A stretch of 60,455 nucleotides of DNA from Deltaproteobacteria bacterium. GTDB lineage: Bacteria; Myxococcota_A; Polyangia; Fen-1088. Made by a program: the position numbers and the translations under genes. The stretch lies in NCBI GenBank assembly GCA_016935975.1, contig JAFGPX010000288.1:1-60455 (forward strand), in the 5' to 3' direction. This document shows, piece by piece, positions 29,635 to 38,469 of the stretch (position 1 is its first letter; every line of letters begins with the position of its first letter). The notes beneath the pieces were generated by a model that saw nothing but the letters and a program-made list of their open reading frames with translations, was not told the origin of the DNA and ran no database searches.

Positions 29635-32600
29635 CTAGGCACTCTCGACCAGCGCCTCGTAGTCGTCGGAAAGCACAAAAGTCACCAACTCGCGCAGCGC
29701 CGCCGAGGCCCGCAGTTGTTCCCGCCTCTGCGCCACGGTTTGACCTTCGTCGACCGCCCCGAGATCCTTGTGCAGACCCGCGAGCGCGCGCAGGGCCGTG
29801 AGCGGCCTGCCGCACAAGAGCACCCCCACACGATCCGCGGTGTAGCGGCAGCCACGAATGTAGCTGTCGATCTCGGGGGGGTTGACCAGGGCCGCGGCCG
29901 CGTCGGCGAGGAGCTCGCCCTTGTGGGTGGCCAGCGGGATGAGCGCCGCGATCTCCGGCTTGCGCAGGCGCGATAGCCACAAGGCCGTGGGCTCGTCGGC
30001 GGCCTCCTCCGCCAGCTCGAAAGGCGTGCCGGGCGCGCCCGCCACCCGCAACACGGCACGTAGCATGCCTCGCAAATTGTCCGCCGACATACGCAGCACG
30101 GCCAGCGTCCCGGCGCGTGCCTGCTCGAAGGCGCGCGCCACGAGGAAACGCAGGTCGGGTGGAGGGAGACTCTCGGCACGGCGGCCAATCAAGATGCACA
30201 GCGGTTGGCTGGCCGAGAAGGTGACGTCCGCGCCATGCCCTTGCGCGACGAGCGGGATGGCGGGCACCGCCATGGGAACGCGCAGCGCCTCGCACAGGGC
30301 CAAGGTCTCGGGCTGCAGCGGCGCGGTCGGCTCGTCGTAGACCGGCGGGCCGGCGCTGGCCAGGGCGGCCGCGAGATGATGCAGGACCCGGCGCAACGGT
30401 CCTCGGCAAAGCGGGTGGACTGCGGTGTCCGGCGTAAACGCATCGGCCTTGGGCGCCGAGGTCTCGCCGAGCCGGGACAGCCGCTGGTCCGCCCCCATCC
30501 CCGGATCCACGAAGTGCGCCAGGCTGTAGGCGGCACGCGCCAGCACGACCTCGCCTTTCGTGTCGAAGAGCCGCGCCAGCACCATGGCCTGGCCGGCGTC
30601 GCCCGGATCGCTCGTCACGCCACGCAAGACGGCCGCGCGCAGATCGGCCTCGAAGCCCGCCGGCATGGCCGCGTACAAGAACGACAGCACCGTATCCAAG
30701 GCGTCGAGCGAGCCACGCGCGACCTTGGCCACCAGCTCGCCCAGCCGGGCCGCCGCCACCTCGGCGCGCAAGGGGGAACCGAGTGTGGTCGATTCCAGGG
30801 CCAGCTTGGCCAAGACCTCGTCGTGGTGATCGAGCAGCGCCGCCACGGTCACGAGCAGCCCCAGGTCGTCCTGGTCGACCTTGGGCACGGGCGAGGCCTG
30901 CACGAGATCCCCGCCCACATCGGCCAGCTTGGCCAGATCGCCGCGCGTCCAGTAGTAGGTCACCAGGCGGGCCAATGCGGGCGCATAGCTCGGGTCGTGA
31001 TCCGACGCGCGCAGGTAGGCATCGCTCGCCCCCTCGGGATCGCCGAGCGCGGTGCGCAGGATTTCGCCCTCGCGGAAAAGCGCCTCGGCCTTCTTGGACG
31101 GATCGGCCAGCACCCGGGACAGGCGCTCGCACATGGCCGCAGCATCGCGATGAAGCCCCAGACGCGAGTAGGTCGTCACCAGCAGCTCCTGGGTCGAGGC
31201 GCGATCCGGCTCGCTGGCCAGCGTGAGCTCCAGGTTCTGGCGCGCCGCCTGCAGGTCGCCGATGCCAAGATAGACCTGCCCCAGCCGCTGTCGGACCTGC
31301 GTGAGTCGGTCGACCGCTTCCTTCGGCAGAAGCCGCACCACTTCCTGCAGATGCATGGCTGCCTCGGCCAATTCGCCACGCAGGACGGCGAAACCGGCCA
31401 GAGCCTCGCGCGCGCCGTCGTTGTGCGGCTCCAACGCCACGACCTGGCGATAGCTCTGCTCCGCCTCGGCGTGATCCCCGAACATCTCGGCCAACTCGGC
31501 ACGGCGCAAGGCCAGCTTGGCGGGCGCCACGAGGTTGGCCACGCCGGGCAGCTCGGTCAGTTTCGCGTAGATGTCGCGCGCCTTCTCCCAGTCCTGCGCC
31601 CGGTACGCCAGATCGGCCGCGACCGCGAGGGCGCCGGGAGCCTCCGCGTTCGTGGCCAAGGCCTCGGCCAACTCCTCCTCGGCCGCGGCCGTCTCCCCGC
31701 GCGCCGCGAGCAGCCGCGCCCGCGCCACGAGTTGGTCGAGACGGACCTTGGGCGAGCGATCGAGCTTCGCCGCCTTCTCGATCATCTCCTCCGCGGCTCG
31801 CAGATCCCCCTCGTGCTCCGCCGCCTCGGCAAGCGCCATGTGCAGGCGAGCGCGGTAGACGTCGGGAAGCGCGGGCTCCTTGGCTAGCAGGTCTTGCCAG
31901 GCCTGGTTGCGCAGCCGCGCGTCGTCGAGCCGGGCATAGGCCTCGAAGAGCGCCTTGGCCACGAAGAGGTTGTCGGGATCCTCGACCAGCAGCCTTTCCA
32001 AAATGTCGATGGCTTCTTCGGCGGCGAGCCCCGGCAACAAGCACACGTCGGCCAGCCGCTTGGTCAGGCCGACGCGGGCATCGGCGCCGGCCCGGCGGCG
32101 CAGCTCTTCGAGACCATGGGCCGCGTCGCGGATGTCGCCGGCTTTCTCCGCCAGCTCGGCCCGCGAAGCCAGGGCCTCGTCGTCCAGATCCTCGAGCCGC
32201 AAGGTCTGCAGAAGCGCCAGCGCCGGCGCCGTGCCCTCCGGCCGAGCCGCGCACAGACGAGCGCGCGCCGTCACCAGCGCGGCCGCGTCTCCCTCGGGGG
32301 CCAGGGCCAAGCGCCGAGCGAAGACCTTGGCCGCCTCCTCGAAGGCATCCGCGTTGATGAGCAGCCCGTCCAGGGCGTCGAGCACGGCAGGCTGGTCGGG
32401 GGCGGCCTCGAGCAAACGCCGCAGGATGGCCTCGGCTCGCGGCCGGCGTGCGGAATCGCGCGCCAGCAGGGCGGCAAGGTCCAGGCCCACCGCCATGCCG
32501 TCGATGGCGGCTCGTTCCGACAGCCCCTCGCTCTCCACCACGGCCCACAGCTTGCCCAGCCACAGCAGCAGATCCTCGCTGCGCCCCTGGCGTTTGCACA

Positions 32601-35043
32601 GCGATGCCATGCGGTCGAGCAATTCGATGTCTTCGGGACTGGCATCGAGCAAGCTGCGATAAAGCGACTCGGCCTCGGCCAGATCCCCCCGACGCTCGGC
32701 CGCCGCGGCCAGCCGGCGCCGCAGTTGCTGCCGGCTCGCCTCGTCCGCCAGCGCCGCCTCGCGCCCGGCCAGGATCTCGCGCAGCTTCGCTTCGCGCCCC
32801 AGCTCGCGCAACGCATCGGCCAGCACATCGATCGCGGCGCCCTCCGGCTCGCAAGCCAGCGCTTGCGCCAGGCAGCGCTCGGCCTCGTCGCGATTGCCCT
32901 CCTGACGCGCCATCTGCGCCCGGCGCAGGTGGATTTCGGCCAGCTTGGCCCGCGACAGGCCCGTGGCCTCTGCCAGAGCGAAGTAGCTCGCCGCCGCCTC
33001 GCGCCGCTTGCCCACGTCCCAAGCGATGCGCGCCAGATAGAACGTCGCTTCCGCATCGTCGGGCTGGAGCCCGAGCAAGACCTGACAAGCCTCCTTGGCA
33101 TCCTCATACTCCCGGGTGACCTCCACGAGGAGGCGCACCAGACTGCGCAGCACCGCCTTGCCTTGCTCGGGCCGCAGCTCGGCCAAACCCCGGCGCAAGA
33201 CGGCCACCGCTCCGTCCGCGGCGCGCATCTGGTGCGCCACCCGCTCGAGCGCGGACAGCACGGCCTCGTCCGTCGGGGAGACGCCGAGCGCGGTTTCGAG
33301 CAGAGACAAGGCCTGTTCGGGCGAGCGCAGGTCACGCAGCGCGATCTCGGCGGCGTCGAGCATGTGCCGGTTCTTCTCGCGCGTGTCCTCGGGGACGCGC
33401 CCATCGCTCGCCCAGCCAACGAGCGCCTGCACCAGGCCCTCGGCCTCCCCCCGCCGTTGCATGATCTCGGCCAACGCCCGCCAGGCGGCGGCGGCCACCG
33501 CGCCGGACACCTCGCCCTCGATGCATGCGCCCAGCCAGCGCGAGGCCGCCTCGTCATCGCCGAGGGCAGTGCAGCAAAGCCCCAGCTCATAGGCCGTCTC
33601 GCCGCGCGACAGCGAGGCCGACTCTGGCCAGTTCTCGCGCACCAGAAGGGCTTCGAGCAACTCGGCCGCCCGCGCCAGCAACGCGGCATCGCCCTCCCGC
33701 TCCCCTTGGTGGACGAGTTCGAGGATCTGCGCCACCTCGTCGGCGGCATCGGGCTGGTCCTGGCGTGATTCCTCGCCGAGGATGGTCAGGAGATCGGCCC
33801 AGCGCCCCTCCGCCGCCCGCTTCATCACCCGGGCCCGCGCCACGGGGCGAAGCCACGAGCGCAGCACCAGTCCGCGCTCGAGCGTGACCAGCGCCTGCTC
33901 GACGTGGCCGCTCTCGGCCAACTGGCGAGCGGCCGCCACCCAGGCACAACTGGCGTCTTCGTTGCGGCCCTGGGCCGCCAGAACCTGGGCGACCTCGTCG
34001 AACATGGCCGAGGCCTCCTCCAGGTGGCCCCGTTCGGCCGCGACCACGGCCAGCGCCAGGGTTCCGAAAATGAACTCGGGCCAGCGCGAGAGCGCCGCCT
34101 GCGCCACCTCGTCGGCCTCGGTGAGCGTGTTCTGATCAGCCAACAAGAGCTGCAGCAGGCGCGTGGTGCCGACGCGGTCGTCGGCCTCGAGCGGATCCCG
34201 GGCGCGCAGTTGCGCCAGCGCCGTTGCGATGTCGCCCCGGGCAAGGGCGTCCTCGATGGCCCCGCAGCGCGCCGCAAACTCGCGCATGGGATAGGCTTCG
34301 GGATTGGCGTCCCCGTCGAGAAGCGGATCGTGGGGAGCTTGCGGGTCGTCGAGCGAGAAGACCAGCGGCACGCGCGTGGCCTTGCCGGCTCCGCCTGCGA
34401 CGCGAATCTTGACCTGCGAACGCTCGGGCATCCGCCAGCCATACATGGGCAGGATGGCCAGCGTGGCGAGCTCGCACGCCTCGATGCGAATGTCGGCCGC
34501 GCTGCCGATGTGCACGAGCGGGGGCACGGCGAGTTCGGGCACGCTGTCGCGGTTGGCCGGGGTTTCGGCCCCCAGGGCGGAGAAGAGCGCCGTTACCACC
34601 AAGGGCGCAGGTACCGGGAGAAAGCCGAAGGCGCGCACCTCGTAGACGCACAGACTGGCGCTGCGCGGAGGCAAGGGCGACAGCGCGGCCGCCGCCGTGA
34701 TCTCGACCTCGCGTCCGCCCAGGCGCACGCGCGCACAGAGTGTCAGCCGCGAGCCATCGACCGTGACGTGGGGATCGAAGATGCCGAAATCGCCAAGCGG
34801 AGCCCGCGCGAGATAGCCGCTCAGATCGTCGCTGCCCACTGCAAGCGCCAGCTCGCACAGCTTGAGTCGCCGGTTCTTGAAGCGCGCAATCCCACCGGAA
34901 AGATCGAAGGGGAAACGCAGGTTTGGAATCTCGAGTTCCAGGGAATCGACATGGCCCAGGCCCGCGAAATCACGGCCGGCCAGACTGAGCAACCCGCGCC
35001 CCTGCACGAAGGTGAGACGGAATGCGCCCTCGGTCTCAGTCAT
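29635..35043 (-). CDS. Giant TPR-repeat protein (1802 residues)
   Basis: The ATG at 35043 overlaps the end of the upstream membrane-protein gene. The frame is open further upstream, but that sequence is shadow coding of the neighbour. The N-terminal 250 residues form a beta-rich domain of unknown type (VDSLELEIPNLRFPFDLSGG). Residues about 270-1500 are dense TPR-like helical repeats with Ala, Leu, Glu and Arg (for example EEAAKVFARRLALAPEGD). The C-terminal 300 residues form a globular domain whose ADRVGVLLCGRPLTAL resembles the C-terminal helix of M48-type proteins, but no HExxH is present. There is no signal peptide, so it is probably cytoplasmic and a large interaction scaffold. Function unknown. 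Confidence 0.8.
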   Translation of the reverse strand: MTETEGAFRLTFVQGRGLLSLAGRDFAGLGHVDSLELEIPNLRFPFDLSGGIARFKNRRLKLCELALAVGSDDLSGYLARAPLGDFGIFDPHVTVDGSRLTLCARVRLGGREVEITAAAALSPLPPRSASLCVYEVRAFGFLPVPAPLVVTALFSALGAETPANRDSVPELAVPPLVHIGSAADIRIEACELATLAILPMYGWRMPERSQVKIRVAGGAGKATRVPLVFSLDDPQAPHDPLLDGDANPEAYPMREFAARCGAIEDALARGDIATALAQLRARDPLEADDRVGTTRLLQLLLADQNTLTEADEVAQAALSRWPEFIFGTLALAVVAAERGHLEEASAMFDEVAQVLAAQGRNEDASCAWVAAARQLAESGHVEQALVTLERGLVLRSWLRPVARARVMKRAAEGRWADLLTILGEESRQDQPDAADEVAQILELVHQGEREGDAALLARAAELLEALLVRENWPESASLSRGETAYELGLCCTALGDDEAASRWLGACIEGEVSGAVAAAAWRALAEIMQRRGEAEGLVQALVGWASDGRVPEDTREKNRHMLDAAEIALRDLRSPEQALSLLETALGVSPTDEAVLSALERVAHQMRAADGAVAVLRRGLAELRPEQGKAVLRSLVRLLVEVTREYEDAKEACQVLLGLQPDDAEATFYLARIAWDVGKRREAAASYFALAEATGLSRAKLAEIHLRRAQMARQEGNRDEAERCLAQALACEPEGAAIDVLADALRELGREAKLREILAGREAALADEASRQQLRRRLAAAAERRGDLAEAESLYRSLLDASPEDIELLDRMASLCKRQGRSEDLLLWLGKLWAVVESEGLSERAAIDGMAVGLDLAALLARDSARRPRAEAILRRLLEAAPDQPAVLDALDGLLINADAFEEAAKVFARRLALAPEGDAAALVTARARLCAARPEGTAPALALLQTLRLEDLDDEALASRAELAEKAGDIRDAAHGLEELRRRAGADARVGLTKRLADVCLLPGLAAEEAIDILERLLVEDPDNLFVAKALFEAYARLDDARLRNQAWQDLLAKEPALPDVYRARLHMALAEAAEHEGDLRAAEEMIEKAAKLDRSPKVRLDQLVARARLLAARGETAAAEEELAEALATNAEAPGALAVAADLAYRAQDWEKARDIYAKLTELPGVANLVAPAKLALRRAELAEMFGDHAEAEQSYRQVVALEPHNDGAREALAGFAVLRGELAEAAMHLQEVVRLLPKEAVDRLTQVRQRLGQVYLGIGDLQAARQNLELTLASEPDRASTQELLVTTYSRLGLHRDAAAMCERLSRVLADPSKKAEALFREGEILRTALGDPEGASDAYLRASDHDPSYAPALARLVTYYWTRGDLAKLADVGGDLVQASPVPKVDQDDLGLLVTVAALLDHHDEVLAKLALESTTLGSPLRAEVAAARLGELVAKVARGSLDALDTVLSFLYAAMPAGFEADLRAAVLRGVTSDPGDAGQAMVLARLFDTKGEVVLARAAYSLAHFVDPGMGADQRLSRLGETSAPKADAFTPDTAVHPLCRGPLRRVLHHLAAALASAGPPVYDEPTAPLQPETLALCEALRVPMAVPAIPLVAQGHGADVTFSASQPLCILIGRRAESLPPPDLRFLVARAFEQARAGTLAVLRMSADNLRGMLRAVLRVAGAPGTPFELAEEAADEPTALWLSRLRKPEIAALIPLATHKGELLADAAAALVNPPEIDSYIRGCRYTADRVGVLLCGRPLTALRALAGLHKDLGAVDEGQTVAQRREQLRASAALRELVTFVLSDDYEALVESA

Positions 35044-35698
35044 GGTCGACCTGCCTGAGTTGTCCATTGTAGAACAATCGGACGCGACGACCACGGAAGT
35101 ATGCAACCAGAACGAGACTCCACGCCACGGCCACGCCGGTGACCGCGAGAGGGACCTGCAGAAGATAGAAGCTGGCCTGCGCCGCGACCAGGTGGGGGTC
35201 GAACCCGGTCCGACCGGCCGTGACCGCGTCGCGGGCCAAGGCGTCCCCCAGCATCGGCGCCAGCCAAGGCAACATGGGGCGCACCACGGCCACCAGGAAC
35301 AGCGCATGCCCCGCACTGACCACGACCCCGGCCCAACCGGCGAGCAGGCCGGCGCGGCCTCCGCGCGTATCGCCCGAGAAGATCGCCGCCACGGCGAAGA
35401 GATAGAGCAGTCCCAAGCCCAGTCGAGCCAGCGCGTGGACGGCCAGGGAAACCGGACGGTGCCGTGACAACGCATTGACGAGCACGACCTGCCCGCGCAG
35501 GAGAGTCTCTTGCTGGGCATCGAGACTGCCGTCGAGATCGAGCACGTCGGCCGTGCCAGTGGCCACGCGGTGCAGGTCGCTCGCGCTGGTGACGAACAGA
35601 CGGCCGCCGACAAGCAGCAGCAGAACCGCCAGGAAGGTCAGCCAGCGCGGCCGAGGCGGGCGGTCACGCCCGTCTGCGCGTTCACCGGCGCCGGACAC
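35036..35698 (-). CDS. Integral membrane protein of unknown function
   Basis: I start it at the GTG at 35698, which follows a GGAG and puts a short basic end before the first membrane helix; a GTG at 35788 is possible and would add 30 residues. The 220-residue product has about four hydrophobic helices (WLTFLAVLLLLVGG, LGLLYLFAVAAIFSG, VVSAGHALFLVAVV, VAVAWSLVLVAYFRG) and a charged segment after the first. No enzyme motif is visible. The stop overlaps the start of the giant TPR gene by 8 nt, so the two proteins are probably made together and may form a complex. Confidence 0.65.
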   Translation of the reverse strand: MSGAGERADGRDRPPRPRWLTFLAVLLLLVGGRLFVTSASDLHRVATGTADVLDLDGSLDAQQETLLRGQVVLVNALSRHRPVSLAVHALARLGLGLLYLFAVAAIFSGDTRGGRAGLLAGWAGVVVSAGHALFLVAVVRPMLPWLAPMLGDALARDAVTAGRTGFDPHLVAAQASFYLLQVPLAVTGVAVAWSLVLVAYFRGRRVRLFYNGQLRQVDHD

Positions 35699-35856
35699 GT
35701 GGTGATCTCCCGGCCGCTGACGTGGTCGAAGTCCCCAAGACGGCCATGAGCACGGCTTTCCGGCGCGAGATTCGGGAGTCCCAGCCACACCACATGCCGC
35801 GCTCTCTCCCTCGCGCGACTAGGGACACCGCCATCGGCTCACCTGGTCCCGCCGGA

Positions 35857-37503
35857 CTAGTGCATCTGTGGCGGGGTGCAAGGCTCGTACTGTATGGCGC
35901 CCTCGGGCCCGCCCTCGTAGCGCAGCAGATCGGTGTTCACCTCGATCTGCTTGGCATCGCGCGCCTCTCGGCAACGCGCGAGCGCCCACTCCATCACCAC
36001 CAGGCTGCCTTTGCGCTTCGCCGCGTCGGCCATGAGCCCGACCTTGTGCTTCTCGAACTCGGCCATGTCGGGCTCTTTGCGCTCCTTGAGCTTGACGACG
36101 ATGAAGCTGCCCAGCTCCTCGATGGGACCGGCGAGCGGCGCCTCGGTGGTCAAGGCAAAGATGGCCTTGGCCAGCGCGGGCGCTTTGCCGATGCCTGGAA
36201 CCGTCGAACCATGGCGCGAGAACAGGCCGGTTTCCTCCACACGCGGACCCGAGGCCACGGTTTCCTGCTCCTCCTCGGGCGCAGGGTAGAGATCCTCGAG
36301 GGTCTTGGCGGGCGCGGCCTTGCTCTTGGCCAGAGCCGCGTCGGCAGCGGCCTTGGCCTGCGCCCGGCTCTTCTCCTCGCGCAGCTTGCCTTCGGCGAGC
36401 TCCAGCTTGGCCGCATCGAACTCGATGTCGCCCTCGCGGGTGGCTTCGGCGATGGCCAGCACGAAGCCGCTCGGGGTCTTGATCGGTCCCACCAGCTCGC
36501 CGTCCTTGGCGGCGGCAAGCTTGGCGTCGACGGCCGGGTCGAGCATGGTGCCGCCCACGCGCTGCCAGCCGAGATCGCCGCCGCGCGCCCTGGTGCGCTC
36601 GTCCTGCGAGTCTGCCTTGGCGACTTTGGCGAAAGCCTCGCCCTTGCGGATGCGTGCGGCCAGGCTGTCGGCCTTCTTCTGCGCCGCCGCCAGGTCGGTC
36701 TCGGTGGGCTCGGCCTCGAGTTTGACCAGAATCTGTCGCAAGCGGCGCTGCTTGGGCTGCTTCTCGTAAAGCGCGGCCTTGCGCTGGTCGTAGAGCTGCT
36801 TGAGCGCCTCCGCGTTGGCCGCGGCGTACCGGGCGATCTCCTCGGAGCGCAGCTCCAACTCGGACTCGTAGCGATGCACGGGGAAGCGCAGATACTCGAC
36901 GTTCGCCTGGTCCGCCTCGCGTATCCATTCCTCCTTGACCTCCTCGGGCGAAACCGCGACGCCGGCGCGCAGGCTTTCGCGCATGCGGTTGGCCAGCATC
37001 TCGCGGCGTTGCTCCTCGATGAACGAGCGCGGGGTCATGCCCAACTGGTACTGCACGAACTTGCGGAAGTTGTCGTACGAGACCTTGCCGTCCCGCTCGA
37101 AAAAGCTCATCTTCTGCTCCCGGCCGAGCGCGATGATCCGCTGCGACTCGCCGATGAAATCCTCGACCTCCTCGTCGCTGACCCGGAAGCCGGCTCGTTC
37201 GGCCTCGCTGGCCATGATCTCGCGGTCGATGAGCATGTCCATCACCGTCTCGTGCAAGCGCATCATCTTGGCCCGCTGCGGGGGGATGTTCTGCGCGCCC
37301 ACCATCATCATCCCGTACATGTAGTCCTGTTGGGTGAGAAGACGCCCCTTCACGCGCGCGCCTTCGAGGGCCCCCTGCCCGCCGCGGCCACCGCAGGACG
37401 TCGGCGACTGCGGGCCGAAGTTGACGATGAAGACTGCGATCACGATGCCAAAGAGCACGTAGATGATCAGCGACCGTGACTGTTGCCGCATCTGCTCGAG
37501 CAT
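35857..37503 (-). CDS. PpiD/SurA-like membrane-anchored peptidyl-prolyl isomerase
   Basis: The ATG at 37503 follows a GGAGGA site and gives 548 residues. A cytoplasmic N-terminus and one membrane helix (about 13-32, LIIYVLFGIVIAVFIVNFG) resemble PpiD. A SurA_N-type chaperone region (about 60-200) precedes a parvulin-like rotamase domain (about 258-365, RRLRQILVKLE, GGDLGWQRVGG). A second, weaker rotamase-like region may follow near 450-510. Such proteins help newly exported proteins fold in the periplasm, which fits a locus rich in secretion genes. No operon partner is evident. Confidence 0.85.
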   Translation of the reverse strand: MLEQMRQQSRSLIIYVLFGIVIAVFIVNFGPQSPTSCGGRGGQGALEGARVKGRLLTQQDYMYGMMMVGAQNIPPQRAKMMRLHETVMDMLIDREIMASEAERAGFRVSDEEVEDFIGESQRIIALGREQKMSFFERDGKVSYDNFRKFVQYQLGMTPRSFIEEQRREMLANRMRESLRAGVAVSPEEVKEEWIREADQANVEYLRFPVHRYESELELRSEEIARYAAANAEALKQLYDQRKAALYEKQPKQRRLRQILVKLEAEPTETDLAAAQKKADSLAARIRKGEAFAKVAKADSQDERTRARGGDLGWQRVGGTMLDPAVDAKLAAAKDGELVGPIKTPSGFVLAIAEATREGDIEFDAAKLELAEGKLREEKSRAQAKAAADAALAKSKAAPAKTLEDLYPAPEEEQETVASGPRVEETGLFSRHGSTVPGIGKAPALAKAIFALTTEAPLAGPIEELGSFIVVKLKERKEPDMAEFEKHKVGLMADAAKRKGSLVVMEWALARCREARDAKQIEVNTDLLRYEGGPEGAIQYEPCTPPQMH

Positions 37504-37652
37504 GGGACTGATTCCTCCGTGGACGTTCTGGGGTTCCGCAGGAGAACCCGGAGCGGGTTCCCCTGCACTTCCGTGAGGGTTCGCCACGCAGGCCGGCGGA
37601 GCCAGCCAAGCATAGGCGCCCCTCGCGAGGATCGAAAGGTGCAGCAACTTAG

Positions 37653-37671
37653 CACCACAGAGCCCACAAGG
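37653..37671 (-). repeat. Possible fragment of the dispersed palindromic repeat
   Basis: CACCACAGAGCCCACAAGG resembles the left arm of copy B (CACCACAGAGGACACGGAGG) over its first ten bases and part of the rest, but neither a right arm nor the conserved centre follows. It lies between the PpiD-like gene and the GH16 remnant. It may be a decayed end or chance. Confidence 0.3.
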
Positions 37672-37719
37672 AAAGCCGAGCTCCCGGAACGCGTAGCAGC
37701 AGGAGCTGCAAGGATGCTC

Positions 37720-38394
37720 CTACCTGCGCCGCAAGGGCCACGCGAACAGGAGAAGCGCCAGCGTCACGCCCGCGCTCCCCGAGGGCACGCCACCCACGCG
37801 GCAGTCGCAACCGCCGCCGCGGCTGGCTGGCGCGGTTGCTGGGGAGCCGCCGGTGGAGGTCGCGCCACCGCTCGACCCGGCGCCGCCGCCAGCCATGGTT
37901 CCGCCGGTCGCGGTCACGCCGCCGCTTCCCGGCAGTCCGCCGGTCGCAGATGCGCCGCCGCTTCCCGATCTGCCGCCATTCGCAACCACGCCACCGCCGG
38001 TCCCGGTCGTCCCTCCCGTGCCGATGCTTGCATCCCTGCCTCCTGCGCCCCCTGCCGCAGTACTTCCTCCGGTCCCACTCCTCCCGCCCGTCGCACGGTT
38101 GCCGCCCGTCCCAACCGCCCCAGCGCTGCCCGCGGCGCCGCCGGCTGCCGCGACGCCGCCGCTGCCACTGAGGCTGCCACCGTCGGCCACGCCAGCATCG
38201 GGCAGCCGCGTGTAGGCGCGCACGTAGTCGATCTGGTGGAGACCGGGGAACGGGGTCGTCGCGTCGGGCGGGCCGGGCCAGTTGCCACCGATGGCCAGGT
38301 TGACAATGATGTACATCTCGACCTGGGGCACGCCCTCGCCGGTGTGGCGCTGGTGCTCGATCCCTCCAGTGACCGGCATTGCTTCCAATCCCAT
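37720..38394 (-). pseudogene. C-terminal remnant of a GH16 glucanase with MYXO-CTERM tail
   Basis: The frame encodes the last strand region of a GH16 beta-glucanase: GIEHQRHTGEGVPQVEMYI, then IVNLAIGGNWPGPPDATTPF and DYVRAY, all family-typical. It continues through about 110 Gly/Ala/Thr-rich residues to a MYXO-CTERM-like end (GCDCRVGG, a hydrophobic stretch, RRR). The catalytic EIDxxE region and the signal peptide are missing, and nothing upstream restores them before the divergent gene at 38470. It is therefore a 5' truncation and probably not functional. A stem (AGGAGC/GCTCCT, 37701-37721) overlaps the stop codon. Confidence 0.7.
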
Positions 38395-38469
38395 TTGGGG
38401 GCGCCATCAGACGTCTGCCATGGAAGGATGGCGGGCTTGGCGGTAGAAAGGAACTCGCCAGAGTGAGGC

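Noticed and set aside
30205-33768. Plus-strand open frames opposite the giant TPR gene
   Set aside because: They mirror the Ala/Leu/Glu codon pattern of the TPR repeats and look like no protein family.
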